From positions 1-64,000 of the forward strand of contig NZ_JAHFUW010000002.1 in NCBI RefSeq assembly GCF_023264855.1: a stretch of DNA of 64,000 nt, written 5' to 3'. Made by a program: the position numbers and the translations under genes. Source of the DNA: Herbiconiux sp. Lineage in GTDB: Bacteria > Actinomycetota > Actinomycetes > Actinomycetales > Microbacteriaceae. Each line of letters opens with the position of its first letter. Position 1 is the first letter of the stretch. The notes under the pieces were generated by a model. That model saw only the letters and a program-made list of their open reading frames with translations. It had not been told where the DNA came from and did no database searches. This document shows positions 51,922 through 60,563 of this stretch, one piece after another.

Positions 51922-53010
51922 TCAGGCGCTCTCGCGCGCCACGACCGAGAAGCCGAGATCCACCTCGGCGGTCTCGGCGGAGGTGTGGTTCATCCGGGCC
52001 AGCAGCAGCTCGCCGGCGACGGTGCCGATCTGGCGGTTGGGCACCGCGACCGTGGTGAGGGTCGGCACCAGGTGCCGGCCGATCTCGAAGTCGCCGAAGC
52101 CGGTGATCGCCAGGTCGTCGGGCACCCGGATGCCGCGGCGCGTGCACTCGAGCAGCGCACCGGCCGCGAACACGTCGCTGGCGAACATCAGCACGTCGGT
52201 CTCGGGGTGCAGCTTCAGCGTCTCGTCGAGCAGGCGCCGGCCGGTCTCGTAGTCGACGGTCGAGGTGCCGGAGTCGACCACGCGCACGGTCTCGCCGGGG
52301 AACAGCTCGGGCACGGCCTCCTCGAAGCTCGCGCGACGGGCGGCGGCACGGAAGTCGCCGCGCTGCAGCGATCCGGCGAACGTCGGATGCCGGTACCCGC
52401 GCTCGTGGGCAAACTCCACGATCGCGCGGATCGCGTCGCGGTTCGAGAAGCCGACCAGGCTGTCGATCGGGTCGTCGGTGAGATCCCAGGCCTCGATCAC
52501 GGGCACCTTCGACTCGCGCAGAAGGTGCGTGGTGTTGGCCGAGTGCTCGGTGCCGACGATGAAGATGCCGTCGGGGCGCCGGCCGAGGAAGGCCCGCACG
52601 AGCTCCTCCTCGTGAGCGGGGCGGTAACTGGTGGAGCCGATGAACAGCTGGTAGCCCGCGGGGGCGAGGATCTCTTCCAGGCCGTGCAGAGCATCCGCGA
52701 ACACCGAGGCCGAGATGGCGGGGATGATGGCGGCCACCGTCATGCTGCGGTTGGAGGCGAGGTTCGAGGCGGCGAGGTTCGGCACGTACCCGGTCTCGGC
52801 GATCGAGGCGCGCACACGCTCGAGTGTGAACTCGGAGACGAGGTCGGGGGTGCGGATGCTGCGCGAGACGGTCTGCGGCGAGACCTGCGCGTGCCGGGCG
52901 ACGTCGTCGAGCGTGACGGTGTTGGTGGAGCGGCGCGACTGGCGCGCACCCGGGGCCTCGACCGCGGGCGCGATCAGCGACTCGGCGACCGCCACCCCGT
53001 CGCTGCTCAC
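51922..53010 (-). CDS. LacI-family transcriptional regulator (island 2)
   Basis: The 362-residue protein has an unusual 30-residue N-terminal extension before the helix-turn-helix TVTLDDVARHAQVSPQTVSR (residues 31-50). The effector domain follows (VAAIIPAISASVFADALHG, FASDVFAAGALLECTRRG, GFGDFEIGRHLVPTLTTV); it resembles GntR-type LacI members. The GTG at 53010 overlaps the FAH stop (GTGA). It probably binds the GGCAGCGCTGCC-type operators at 51827, 57540, 61728-61750 and 62989-63014. Confidence 0.9.
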   Translation of the reverse strand: MSSDGVAVAESLIAPAVEAPGARQSRRSTNTVTLDDVARHAQVSPQTVSRSIRTPDLVSEFTLERVRASIAETGYVPNLAASNLASNRSMTVAAIIPAISASVFADALHGLEEILAPAGYQLFIGSTSYRPAHEEELVRAFLGRRPDGIFIVGTEHSANTTHLLRESKVPVIEAWDLTDDPIDSLVGFSNRDAIRAIVEFAHERGYRHPTFAGSLQRGDFRAAARRASFEEAVPELFPGETVRVVDSGTSTVDYETGRRLLDETLKLHPETDVLMFASDVFAAGALLECTRRGIRVPDDLAITGFGDFEIGRHLVPTLTTVAVPNRQIGTVAGELLLARMNHTSAETAEVDLGFSVVARESA

Positions 53011-54209
53011 AAGAGCTGCCGCCTGGCGAGGTTCGCCATCAGCGCGCCGATCCCGAACTGCCACGGTTCGCACCTCTCGCTCTGCTCGACCTGATTGACC
53101 AGACTACCCAGTCGGGCGGAGGAGATCCGCACGATGTCGCCGGTCTTGTGGGTGAAGCCGCGTTCGGGCTCGTCGCGGTCGACGATCGGCGCGAACATCG
53201 TGCCGAGCATCAGCACCGCGCCGTCCGGATACTGGTGGTGCGAGCCGAGCAGCTGCCCGACGAGCTCGAGCGGATCGCGGCTGATCTGCGCCATCTCCGA
53301 GCTGCCGTCGAGGCGGAAGCCGTCGTCGCCGGTGATCTCGAGGGTCACGGTCATGCTGCGCACGGCGTCGAGGTCGAACCCGTCGTCGAAGAGACGGATG
53401 AGGGGGCCGAGCGCGCAGGAGGCGTTGTTGTCCTTGGCCTTGGGCAGCAGCAGCGCCGAACGGCCCTCGACGTCGCGCAGGTTCACGTCGTTGCCGAGGG
53501 TCGCGCCCACGATCCGCCCGGCGGAGTCGACGATCAGCGCCACCTCGGGCTCGGGGTTGTTCCACTGCGAGGTGCTGAGCACGCCCACCTGAACAGCGGT
53601 GCCCATGGCCGAGAGGCTCGGGCCCTTGGTGAAGATCTCGGCGTCGGGGCCGATGCCCACCTCGAGGTACTGGCTCCACAGGCCCTCCCCCACGAGGTAC
53701 TCCTTGAGCGCGATGGCGGCCTCGGATCCGGGGCGCACCTCGCGCAGATCGGTGCCGATCTCGGCCAGGATGCTCTCCCGCATCCGGGCGGCGGCCTCGG
53801 CGTCGCCACGCACCCGCTCCTCGATCACGCGCTCGATCATCGAGACGGCGAAGGTGACGCCGGCGGCCTTCAGCACCTGGAGGTCGACGGGGGCGAGCAG
53901 CCACGGCTGCGACCGGTCGCGGGTGGCCGTAGTCGTATTGGCGTAGATCTCGTCGAAGCCGCCGAGCCGTGCGCCGTCGCGGGCGGCCTCGCGGGCGGCG
54001 ACGGCCGGCTGCGCCTGCTCGGTGAGCGCGCTCACGGTGGCGAACCGGTGGCTCAGGTCGAACACGCCCTCGTTGGTCACGAGCACGGGCGAGGGTCCGT
54101 GCGCCTCGGGCAGCCACACCCGCCCCACGAGCGTGCCCGCGTATCCGTCGCCCGGCAGCGCCTCGGTGGCGGTGCCCGCCCAGGGAGTGGTGGGGGTGGT
54201 GCTGGTCAT
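53007..54209 (-). CDS. Fumarylacetoacetate hydrolase-fold enzyme
   Basis: The 400-residue protein has a C-terminal FAH fold with metal and substrate residues in NNPEPEVALIVDSAGRIVGATLGNDVNLRDVEGRSALLLPKAKDNNASC. The family includes 2-keto-3-deoxy-pentonate dehydratases (KdaD-like) as well as hydrolases. Next to an alpha-ketoglutaric semialdehyde dehydrogenase type gene, the dehydratase role is the better guess. ATG with TAGGAG upstream. Confidence 0.82.
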   Translation of the reverse strand: MTSTTPTTPWAGTATEALPGDGYAGTLVGRVWLPEAHGPSPVLVTNEGVFDLSHRFATVSALTEQAQPAVAAREAARDGARLGGFDEIYANTTTATRDRSQPWLLAPVDLQVLKAAGVTFAVSMIERVIEERVRGDAEAAARMRESILAEIGTDLREVRPGSEAAIALKEYLVGEGLWSQYLEVGIGPDAEIFTKGPSLSAMGTAVQVGVLSTSQWNNPEPEVALIVDSAGRIVGATLGNDVNLRDVEGRSALLLPKAKDNNASCALGPLIRLFDDGFDLDAVRSMTVTLEITGDDGFRLDGSSEMAQISRDPLELVGQLLGSHHQYPDGAVLMLGTMFAPIVDRDEPERGFTHKTGDIVRISSARLGSLVNQVEQSERCEPWQFGIGALMANLARRQLL

Positions 54210-54250
54210 CGGGACTCCTACGGTCGGTGGGGGTGCGGGCGGAAGTGAGG

Positions 54251-55054
54251 CTAGCGGCGGTGGAAGACGCCCGCGCGCTTCTCGGCGAAGGCGGCTCGGC
54301 CCTCGGCAGCGTCGTCGGTGGCGAAGGTCACCGTCTGCAGGTCGCGCTCGTAGGCGATCGCCGCATCCTGGGGGAGGTTGAACGCGGCACGGAGGTTGGC
54401 CTTGGCCGTCTCCGCCGCGATCGGCGGCCGGGCGGCGATGGTGCGGCCGAGCTCCTGCGCCCGGGCCACGAGGCCCTCGGGTTCGACGAGTTCGGAGACG
54501 AGGCTCCAGCCGAGCGCGGTCTGCGCGCTGATCGGGTCGCCGGTCATGATCATCAGCGCCGCGTTGCTCGCCCCGATCGAGTGGGCGAGGAAGGTGCTCA
54601 TGCCGCCGCCGCCGATCCAGCCGAGCTTGATCTCGGGCGCCGCGAAGCTCGCGGTCGTCGAGGCGAGGCGGATGTCGCAGATCATCGCGGTCTCGAGCCC
54701 GCCGCCGAAGGCGTAGCCGTTCACCGCGGCGATCAGCGGCTTGCGCAGCTCCCGCAGGGCGTCGCAGTAGTCGACACGATTGCGGAAGTCCCACGGCGTC
54801 GCGTACTTGTCGAGCGAGCGGATGTCGGAGCCCGCGCAGAACGCCCGCTCGCCCGCGCCGGTCAGAACCACAGCGCGCACGTCGTCGCTGTCATTGGCCC
54901 ATTCCGCGGCCTCGACCAGCGCATCCGACATCTCCTGCGTGACGGAGTTGAGCTTCTGCGGCCGGTTGAGCGTGATGGTGAGCACGCGCTCGTCGAGCTC
55001 GAGCAGGATGTCGCCGGTGGCGAGCACGGGCAGTGGGGCGGATTCGCTGGTCAT
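54251..55054 (-). CDS. Enoyl-CoA hydratase/isomerase family protein
   Basis: The 267-residue crotonase-fold protein has ITLNRPQKLNSVT, the oxyanion-hole segments GAGERAFCAGSDI and GYAFGGGLETAMICDIRLAS, and APEIKLGWIGGGG with the active-site Glu. It starts one base after the stop of the binding-protein-like gene. With the CoA-transferase gene two genes upstream it implies an acyl-CoA intermediate. Confidence 0.87.
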   Translation of the reverse strand: MTSESAPLPVLATGDILLELDERVLTITLNRPQKLNSVTQEMSDALVEAAEWANDSDDVRAVVLTGAGERAFCAGSDIRSLDKYATPWDFRNRVDYCDALRELRKPLIAAVNGYAFGGGLETAMICDIRLASTTASFAAPEIKLGWIGGGGMSTFLAHSIGASNAALMIMTGDPISAQTALGWSLVSELVEPEGLVARAQELGRTIAARPPIAAETAKANLRAAFNLPQDAAIAYERDLQTVTFATDDAAEGRAAFAEKRAGVFHRR

Positions 55055-55055
55055 C

Positions 55056-56225
55056 TCAGACCCTTTCGGCGGTGCTGCGGGTGGGGACGGAGGCATCGGC
55101 GGCGGCGTGGCCGTCGATGGGTGCGGCCGCGAAGGCCTCGTTCAGGCGGCGGATGCCCGGCTCGATGCCGAGCTCACCGGTCACGATCTCGCGCACGATC
55201 GCCGAGGCCGCGGTCTGGAACGGGATGTAGCCCGCGAAGCGCGGCCGCACCCAGGAGTCGTCGAGGGTGGCGAGCGTCGAGCGGTAGAAGTCCGCGCTGT
55301 CGCGGTTCACCTCGGCGTCGAGCCAGGCCGCGCGGTTCGAGGGCTGCCCGGCGTGCTGCGGGATGAAACCGCGCTGCGTCTGCGGATCCATCAGGTGACG
55401 GATGTGCGCCACGAGTTCGGGAGTCACCTCGGTGTGTGCGCTCACGGCGAGGCCGGTGCCGCCGATGGTCGACCCGTGACGGCCGCCGGGCACCGCCACC
55501 GGGGCATCCGCGAATCGTATGCTCGGCGAGGAATACGTGACGTACCCGTAGACGAGCGGGCAGTAGGCGATGTCGCCGGCGGTGCTCATGCGCTCGAGCA
55601 GCCCGATGGGGTTGAGCCCGGAGGTACCTTCCGGCACGCGCTCTCCGATCCCCCGCATGACCTCGAGCGCGCGCGCGGCGGTCTCGTCGGTGACGATCGG
55701 GCCGTCGGCCGGATGCTGGGCGGGGGCTTCGCCGAAGGCGACACAGAGCGAGGCGAAGGTGAGGAAGGCGTGGGGGCCGGCCAGGGAGAGGGCCACGGGG
55801 GCCGAGCGGGCGAGGTCGGCGACCTCGGCCCAGGTGGCGGGCGGTGTCCCGAGCAGGCGGGAGTCGTGCACGGCCACCTGAGCGGCGGCGTCGAGCGGCA
55901 CCGCCCACTGGTAACCGTCGACGGAGTAGGAGTCGAACGAGGGGCCGACCGCCTGGTGCGACCAGCGCTCGATGTCGGCCGCGCCGACCACGGCATCCAG
56001 CGGTTGCAGCGAGCCGTGCTCGAGCGCCTCGCCGAGGTGCGGGTGGTCGAGCACGATCAGCTCGTAGTTCTGCGCCAGGTCGTCGATGGGGTGCGACTCG
56101 AAGCCCTCGAGCGGATGCGCGCTCCACTCCAGGTCGAGATCGCCGGCCTCCCGGGCCTCGGCCGCGGCCGCCTCGAGCGCGTCGCGGCCACGCGGGTGGT
56201 CCCAGGTGATGCCGCGCAGAGTCAT
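55056..56225 (-). CDS. Substrate-binding-protein-like protein without signal peptide
   Basis: The 389-residue protein begins MTLRGITWDHPRGRDALEAAAAEA and continues with LIVLDHPHLGEALEHGSLQPLD, YQWAVPLDAAAQVAVHDSRLLG and TPPATWAEVADLA. This is the two-lobe layout of family 1 extracellular sugar-binding proteins. There is no signal peptide, lipobox or membrane segment, and no ABC permease genes adjoin it. It overlaps the CoA-transferase stop (ATGA) and is one base from the enoyl-CoA hydratase gene. It is likely a cytosolic protein, perhaps a carrier or a subunit of the CoA enzymes; unproven. Confidence 0.75.
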   Translation of the reverse strand: MTLRGITWDHPRGRDALEAAAAEAREAGDLDLEWSAHPLEGFESHPIDDLAQNYELIVLDHPHLGEALEHGSLQPLDAVVGAADIERWSHQAVGPSFDSYSVDGYQWAVPLDAAAQVAVHDSRLLGTPPATWAEVADLARSAPVALSLAGPHAFLTFASLCVAFGEAPAQHPADGPIVTDETAARALEVMRGIGERVPEGTSGLNPIGLLERMSTAGDIAYCPLVYGYVTYSSPSIRFADAPVAVPGGRHGSTIGGTGLAVSAHTEVTPELVAHIRHLMDPQTQRGFIPQHAGQPSNRAAWLDAEVNRDSADFYRSTLATLDDSWVRPRFAGYIPFQTAASAIVREIVTGELGIEPGIRRLNEAFAAAPIDGHAAADASVPTRSTAERV

Positions 56226-57484
56226 GCGGGTTCTCGCACCGAAGCGGGCTCCGAGGCGGGCTCCGCCGACTCCGACGCCAGCACGCCGGCGGCCAGCAGC
56301 GAGTCGATGCGCGCCGCGTCCAGCCCCAGCTCGGCCACGATCTCGCGCGTGTGCTGGCCGGTCAGCGGCGCCCCGCGGTCGATACGCGCGGGCGTCTCCG
56401 AGAGCTTGTACGGGAATCCGGGGGTCTTCACGAGCCCCTCGGTGGGGTGCTCGTACTCGATGAAGGTGCCGTTGTGCGCGATCTGCTCGTCGTCGACGAG
56501 GTCTTGGTAGTCGTACACGGGACCTGCCCAGATGCCGGCCGCCGAGAAGGCCTCGAGCCAGTGCTCCGACGACTCGGTGGCGAGCCGCGCCGCGGTGCGC
56601 GAGAAGATCTCGTCGCGATGCGTCCAGCTGTCGGTCTCGGTGTCGAGCCCGGCGAAGAACGGATCGCCGATCACCTCGCCGAGCGCGTGCAGCTCGGGCA
56701 TCGCAAGCGCGATGTAGCCGTCGGCCGTGGCGAAGGCGCCGTACGGGGCACGGATGTAGACATGCGCGTGCGGTTCGGCGCTGCGCTTCTGCGCCACCCC
56801 GCCGACGGTGAACACCGAGAGCTCCTGCATCTGCAGCGTGGTGATGGCATCGAGCATGTTCACCGACACGAGCTGCCCCTGGCCGGTGCGCTCCCGGTGG
56901 AAAAGCGCGGCGAGCACGCCCTCGAAGGCGGTGGAGGCCGTGATGGCGTCGACCAGGTACTGCCCGGCCGGGGTAGGCGGATGCCCCGCGCTGCCGGCCG
57001 AGAGCATGGCGCCGCTCATCGCCTGCAGCAGCAGGTCTTGCCCCGGACGGTTGCGGTAGGGGCCGTCTTCGCCGTAGCCCGAGATCGACACGTAGACGAT
57101 CGACGGGTTGATCGCCTTCAGCGTCTCGTAGTCGACGCCGAGCCGGGCGGCGACGCCGGGCCGGTAGTTCTGCAGGAAGACGTCGGCCGTCTTCACGAGC
57201 TCGTACAGGATCTCCTTGCCGTCGGGCGACTTGAGGTCGACCCCGATGGAGCGCTTGTTGCGGTTCAGCGAGAGGAACGAGACGTTGATGCGATTGCCCG
57301 TGGCGCCGCCCGCCGCCGCGTGCCGCTGCCACTCGCCGGTGGTCGGCTCGACCTTGATCACGTCGGCCCCGAGGTCGCCGAGACGCTGCGCGGCGAAGGG
57401 ACCGGCCATGGCGATCGAGCAGTCGAGCACCCGGATGCCGGAGAGCACTTCGGGAGCCGAGTCTGCGGCGGTGGATTCAGTCAT
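56222..57484 (-). CDS. CaiB/BaiF family (class III) CoA-transferase
   Basis: The 420-residue protein has VLDCSIAMAGPFAAQRLGDLGADVIKVEPTTGEWQR, FLSLNRNKRSIGVDLKSPDGK, DVFLQNYRPGVAARLGVDYE, and the active-site Asp region GQYLVDAITASTAFEG. It moves CoA between organic acids. It is first in a CoA-transferase/binding-protein-like/crotonase/FAH/lacI run, behind operator P2 (57540). Confidence 0.9.
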   Translation of the reverse strand: MTESTAADSAPEVLSGIRVLDCSIAMAGPFAAQRLGDLGADVIKVEPTTGEWQRHAAAGGATGNRINVSFLSLNRNKRSIGVDLKSPDGKEILYELVKTADVFLQNYRPGVAARLGVDYETLKAINPSIVYVSISGYGEDGPYRNRPGQDLLLQAMSGAMLSAGSAGHPPTPAGQYLVDAITASTAFEGVLAALFHRERTGQGQLVSVNMLDAITTLQMQELSVFTVGGVAQKRSAEPHAHVYIRAPYGAFATADGYIALAMPELHALGEVIGDPFFAGLDTETDSWTHRDEIFSRTAARLATESSEHWLEAFSAAGIWAGPVYDYQDLVDDEQIAHNGTFIEYEHPTEGLVKTPGFPYKLSETPARIDRGAPLTGQHTREIVAELGLDAARIDSLLAAGVLASESAEPASEPASVREPA

Positions 57485-57539
57485 GGTGGGTTCCTCGCGC
57501 TTCGTGGGCTGCGCATCCGCCCGTGGACTCCACGGCGTA

Positions 57540-57552
57540 TGGCAGCGCTAAC
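57540..57552. promoter_or_regulatory. LacI-type operator P2
   Basis: TGGCAGCGCTAAC, the same 13-mer as at 51827, lies 56 bases upstream of the CoA-transferase ATG, in the 110-base gap after the DUF4432 gene. It marks a second promoter within the run of minus-strand genes. Confidence 0.75.
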
Positions 57553-57594
57553 ATCATGGTATCAGGGCCGTCCTGGATCGGCATCGCAGCATCC

Positions 57595-58722
57595 CTATTC
57601 GGGCTGACCGGCGATGGAGCGGATGGCGTCGCGCACCGCATCGACCTCGGCAGGGCCCTCGAGCACCCGGATGACCGTCGAGTACTCGCGGCGCTCGCCG
57701 TGCTCGAGGAAGGTCATCGAGCCGTCGTCGCGAGCCGCACCGTCGCCGCCCACGTGGTGGGTCGAGGGCTCCAGGCCCACGGCGTACTGGCCGGCGCGCA
57801 GGTTCTGCCACTCGAAGAAGTGCGGCATGCCCGCCGCGGTCCAGCTCACCTCGACGCCCCGGGCGCCGTCGGCGGCCAGCAGCGCCACGTGGTGACGGCC
57901 GTCCGCATCCGGCACCAGTTCGTGCTCGAACACCTGCTCGACGAAGCCCGTGATCGGTGCCGGCAGAATGCGGTACGAGACGCCCTGCTCGGCCGCCGAG
58001 TCGGAGGCCCAGAGCGTCTTGGCGATCGGCGCCACGAACTCGGTGCCCTCGTCGACGAAGGGCCAGCCGATGTTCAGGTGGTAGAGGAACATGTGCGGCG
58101 TCGGCTCGAAGCCGAGGTTGTCGACAACGTCGTGCAGGCGGATCTCGCGCCCGTCGAAGTCGAGCTCGATCGTGCGGGTGAGCCGCAGGTGCTCGCCGAA
58201 GGAGGTGGCCTGGATCACCTCGCCGACCACCCGCAACACCGGAGTGCCCGACGGGTCGGCGGCCGGCACCTCGCGCGCCTCGAGCAGCTTCGCCGGGATG
58301 GCGGTCAGCCGGCCGTGCAAGCCGTGCGTCACCGACTGCTTGGGCGGGTAGCCGTAGCGCGTGGCGTCGACCTCGCCGCCGAAGAGCGTGTGGTCGAGGC
58401 CGCCGCTGACCAGCAACCCGTCGAGAGCACGGAGCCACGAGAGCCCGCCCTCGTCGCTGTGCTCGTGCAGGCCCGGGTGCCGGAAGCCGTTGCCCGAGCG
58501 CCAGCCGAACGGCACGCCGCGCAGCGAGGCGGAGCCGAGGTCGAAGGCCCGGTCGACGAGCACTTCGAGTTCGAGACCGGCCGCGGTGCGCAGCTGCAGG
58601 GCGCGAACACCCCTCTCCACTCCGTCGTCGAGCACGACCGAGCGGATGCCCGCCACAGCCGACAGGTCGCCGGTGCGCCGTTCGAGGTCGAGCCGCGAGA
58701 GCTCGGTGCCGAAGATGTTCAC
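57595..58722 (-). CDS. DUF4432 (aldose-epimerase-like) protein
   Basis: The 375-residue protein has a galactose-mutarotase-like beta-sandwich: LEVLVDRAFDLGSASLRGVPFGWRSGNGF, HGLHGRLTAIPAK, PHMFLYHLNIGWPF, and HFFEWQNLRAGQYAVGLEPSTHH, with conserved His and Glu. The family is usually near sugar-acid catabolic genes and may act as an epimerase. It precedes operator P2 and follows an SDR gene. Confidence 0.83.
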   Translation of the reverse strand: MNIFGTELSRLDLERRTGDLSAVAGIRSVVLDDGVERGVRALQLRTAAGLELEVLVDRAFDLGSASLRGVPFGWRSGNGFRHPGLHEHSDEGGLSWLRALDGLLVSGGLDHTLFGGEVDATRYGYPPKQSVTHGLHGRLTAIPAKLLEAREVPAADPSGTPVLRVVGEVIQATSFGEHLRLTRTIELDFDGREIRLHDVVDNLGFEPTPHMFLYHLNIGWPFVDEGTEFVAPIAKTLWASDSAAEQGVSYRILPAPITGFVEQVFEHELVPDADGRHHVALLAADGARGVEVSWTAAGMPHFFEWQNLRAGQYAVGLEPSTHHVGGDGAARDDGSMTFLEHGERREYSTVIRVLEGPAEVDAVRDAIRSIAGQPE

Positions 58723-58750
58723 AGGGCCATCCCTCTTTCGTGTGTTGCCG

Positions 58751-59497
58751 TCATTTCATGACCCAGCCGCCGTCGACGTTGATGGTCTGACCCGTCACGA
58801 ACGACGAGTCGGGGCCCACCAGGAACGACACGACCGCGGCGAGCTCGGCATCCGTGCCCCGGCGCTTGATGGCCTGGTGCTCGATGACGTGCGCCGAGTA
58901 CTCGGCGGCGTCGCCCTGGATCTCCTCGGCCTTCGTGGGGAAGGCGCCAGGAGCCACCGCGTTCACGCGCACCCCGAACTCGCCGAGCTCGCGGGCAAGG
59001 GCACGGGTGAGCGCCACCGCGGCGCCCTTGGTGGAGACGTAGCTGGCCAGGTTCGACCAGCCGCCGTTCCAGGTGATCGAGCCGACGTTGACGATCGCCC
59101 CGGAGCGGCGCGCGACCATGCCGCGCGCCGCCACCTGGGCCGCGTAGAAGTAGCCCCGCTGGTTCACGGTGACGACGTCGTCGTACTCCGAGAGGGGGAT
59201 CTCGAGGAACGGCGTGCTCGGGTAGATCGCGGCGTTGTTCACGAGCGCCTCGACCGGGCCGAACTCCGCCTCCGTGGTGCTGATCGCCGCCTCGATGGCC
59301 GAGGCGTCGCGCAGGTCGACCTCGAGCATCCGTGCGCCGGCCCCGGCGGCCTCCACCAACGCCACCGTCTCGGCGAGCTCGACGCTCGGCCGCCCCAGCG
59401 CCCCGATGGCGAACCCGTCGGCCGCCAGCCGCAGGGCGGTCGCCCGCCCGAGCGCCCCGCCGGCCCCCGTGATCACCGCTACTTTGTCGTGCACCAC
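58751..59497 (-). CDS. Short-chain dehydrogenase/reductase
   Basis: The 248-residue SDR has VITGAGGALGRATAL, LVNNAAIYPS, VNVGSITWNGG and the active-site YVSTK, and it ends VDGGWVMK. NAD(P)-dependent oxidation of a sugar or sugar acid is likely, given the neighbours. Start follows the TIM-barrel gene by 46 bases. Confidence 0.87.
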   Translation of the reverse strand: MVHDKVAVITGAGGALGRATALRLAADGFAIGALGRPSVELAETVALVEAAGAGARMLEVDLRDASAIEAAISTTEAEFGPVEALVNNAAIYPSTPFLEIPLSEYDDVVTVNQRGYFYAAQVAARGMVARRSGAIVNVGSITWNGGWSNLASYVSTKGAAVALTRALARELGEFGVRVNAVAPGAFPTKAEEIQGDAAEYSAHVIEHQAIKRRGTDAELAAVVSFLVGPDSSFVTGQTINVDGGWVMK

Positions 59498-59543
59498 TGA
59501 ATTCTCCGTTCGATCCTTGCCTGGAATGCCGTTCCCCGATGCC

Positions 59544-60458
59544 TCAGATCGTGTACTTCTTGAGGATATCCGTGACGAACTGCTTGGCCCGGGGGATGTC
59601 GCTCTCGTCGAGGTGCTCGATGATCAGCGGCGCGTTCGGGCTCTGCTCGGAGAGGCGCTGCAGGTACAGCTCGTAGTCGAGCGAGCCGAGACCCGCAGCC
59701 GGCAGCTCGATCTCGCCGACACCGCGGAAGGTGTGCGAGGCCAGCGCGTCGTCGTCGCCGATGTCGGCGTGCTTCTCGCTCTTGTCGTCGCCCGCGCGCT
59801 TGACGTCTTTGGCGTGGGCCACTCGCACGCGGTCGCCGAGGGTGTCGAAGACCTCGTTGAGCACGAGCGCCTGGTCGTCGATGTTGGTGGCGTCGAAGTA
59901 GTTCGTCGGGTCCATCAGCAGCTCGAGGCCGGGGGTGCGGATGTCGTTGAACACGCGCACGGTCTCGCGCACCGAGCCGATGACGTTGTTCACGTAGGTC
60001 TCGAGCAGGAAGGTGGCGCCGTGGTCGTAGGCCTCCTGGGCCAGCTCGGCGAGCACGGTGCGCACCTGGTCGTAGGCGTCTTCGGAGCGGTTGTGCGGGT
60101 CGTGGTCCCACTCGCTCTCGGGGTTGAAGGTGCCCGACTCGGAGATGACGTACTTGCTGCCGAAGTTGCGGGCGTTGCGGATGATCTCCTTGAGGTACGC
60201 CACGTTGGCGGCGCGGTGCTCGGGGTCGGGGTGCACGATGTTGGTGTAACCCGAGATGGCCGAGATCGGCAGGTCGTGGTCGCGGAAGGTGTCGCTGACC
60301 AGCTTCGCCTTCTCCTTGGTGATCTGGCCCGCGCTCAGGTCGAGATCTTTGAAGTGCAGGTCGAGCTGCACCGTGTTGAAGCCCTGCGCGCGGATCTTCT
60401 CGGCGGTAGTTTTGAGGTCGTAGGGGTAGTAGGCGGTGAAGATGCCCAGCTGGATCAT
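59544..60458 (-). CDS. Sugar phosphate isomerase/epimerase-like TIM barrel
   Basis: The 304-residue AP-endonuclease-2-like barrel has metal ligands visible as Glu in FLLETYV, Asp in LMDPTNYFD, His in VAHAKDVKR and Glu in IIEHLDES. Such enzymes isomerise or epimerise keto-sugars and inosose. Next to a Gfo/Idh/MocA gene this is a common pair in inositol- or sugar-type routes. Confidence 0.85.
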   Translation of the reverse strand: MIQLGIFTAYYPYDLKTTAEKIRAQGFNTVQLDLHFKDLDLSAGQITKEKAKLVSDTFRDHDLPISAISGYTNIVHPDPEHRAANVAYLKEIIRNARNFGSKYVISESGTFNPESEWDHDPHNRSEDAYDQVRTVLAELAQEAYDHGATFLLETYVNNVIGSVRETVRVFNDIRTPGLELLMDPTNYFDATNIDDQALVLNEVFDTLGDRVRVAHAKDVKRAGDDKSEKHADIGDDDALASHTFRGVGEIELPAAGLGSLDYELYLQRLSEQSPNAPLIIEHLDESDIPRAKQFVTDILKKYTI

Positions 60459-60563
60459 GGCGTCATTGCTCCTTGTGTGATTCCGGTGGTGGGGTTGTGC
60501 GAAGTAGGGGTACGGATGCTCGTGCGAGGCGGGTGGGCCCCGCCGGGTTCGGAGTGGTCGGGT

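Noticed and set aside
55056-56225. A missed signal peptide for the binding-protein-like gene
   Set aside because: The frame upstream of 56225 is inside the CoA-transferase gene, has no hydrophobic stretch, and the ATGA overlap fixes the start.
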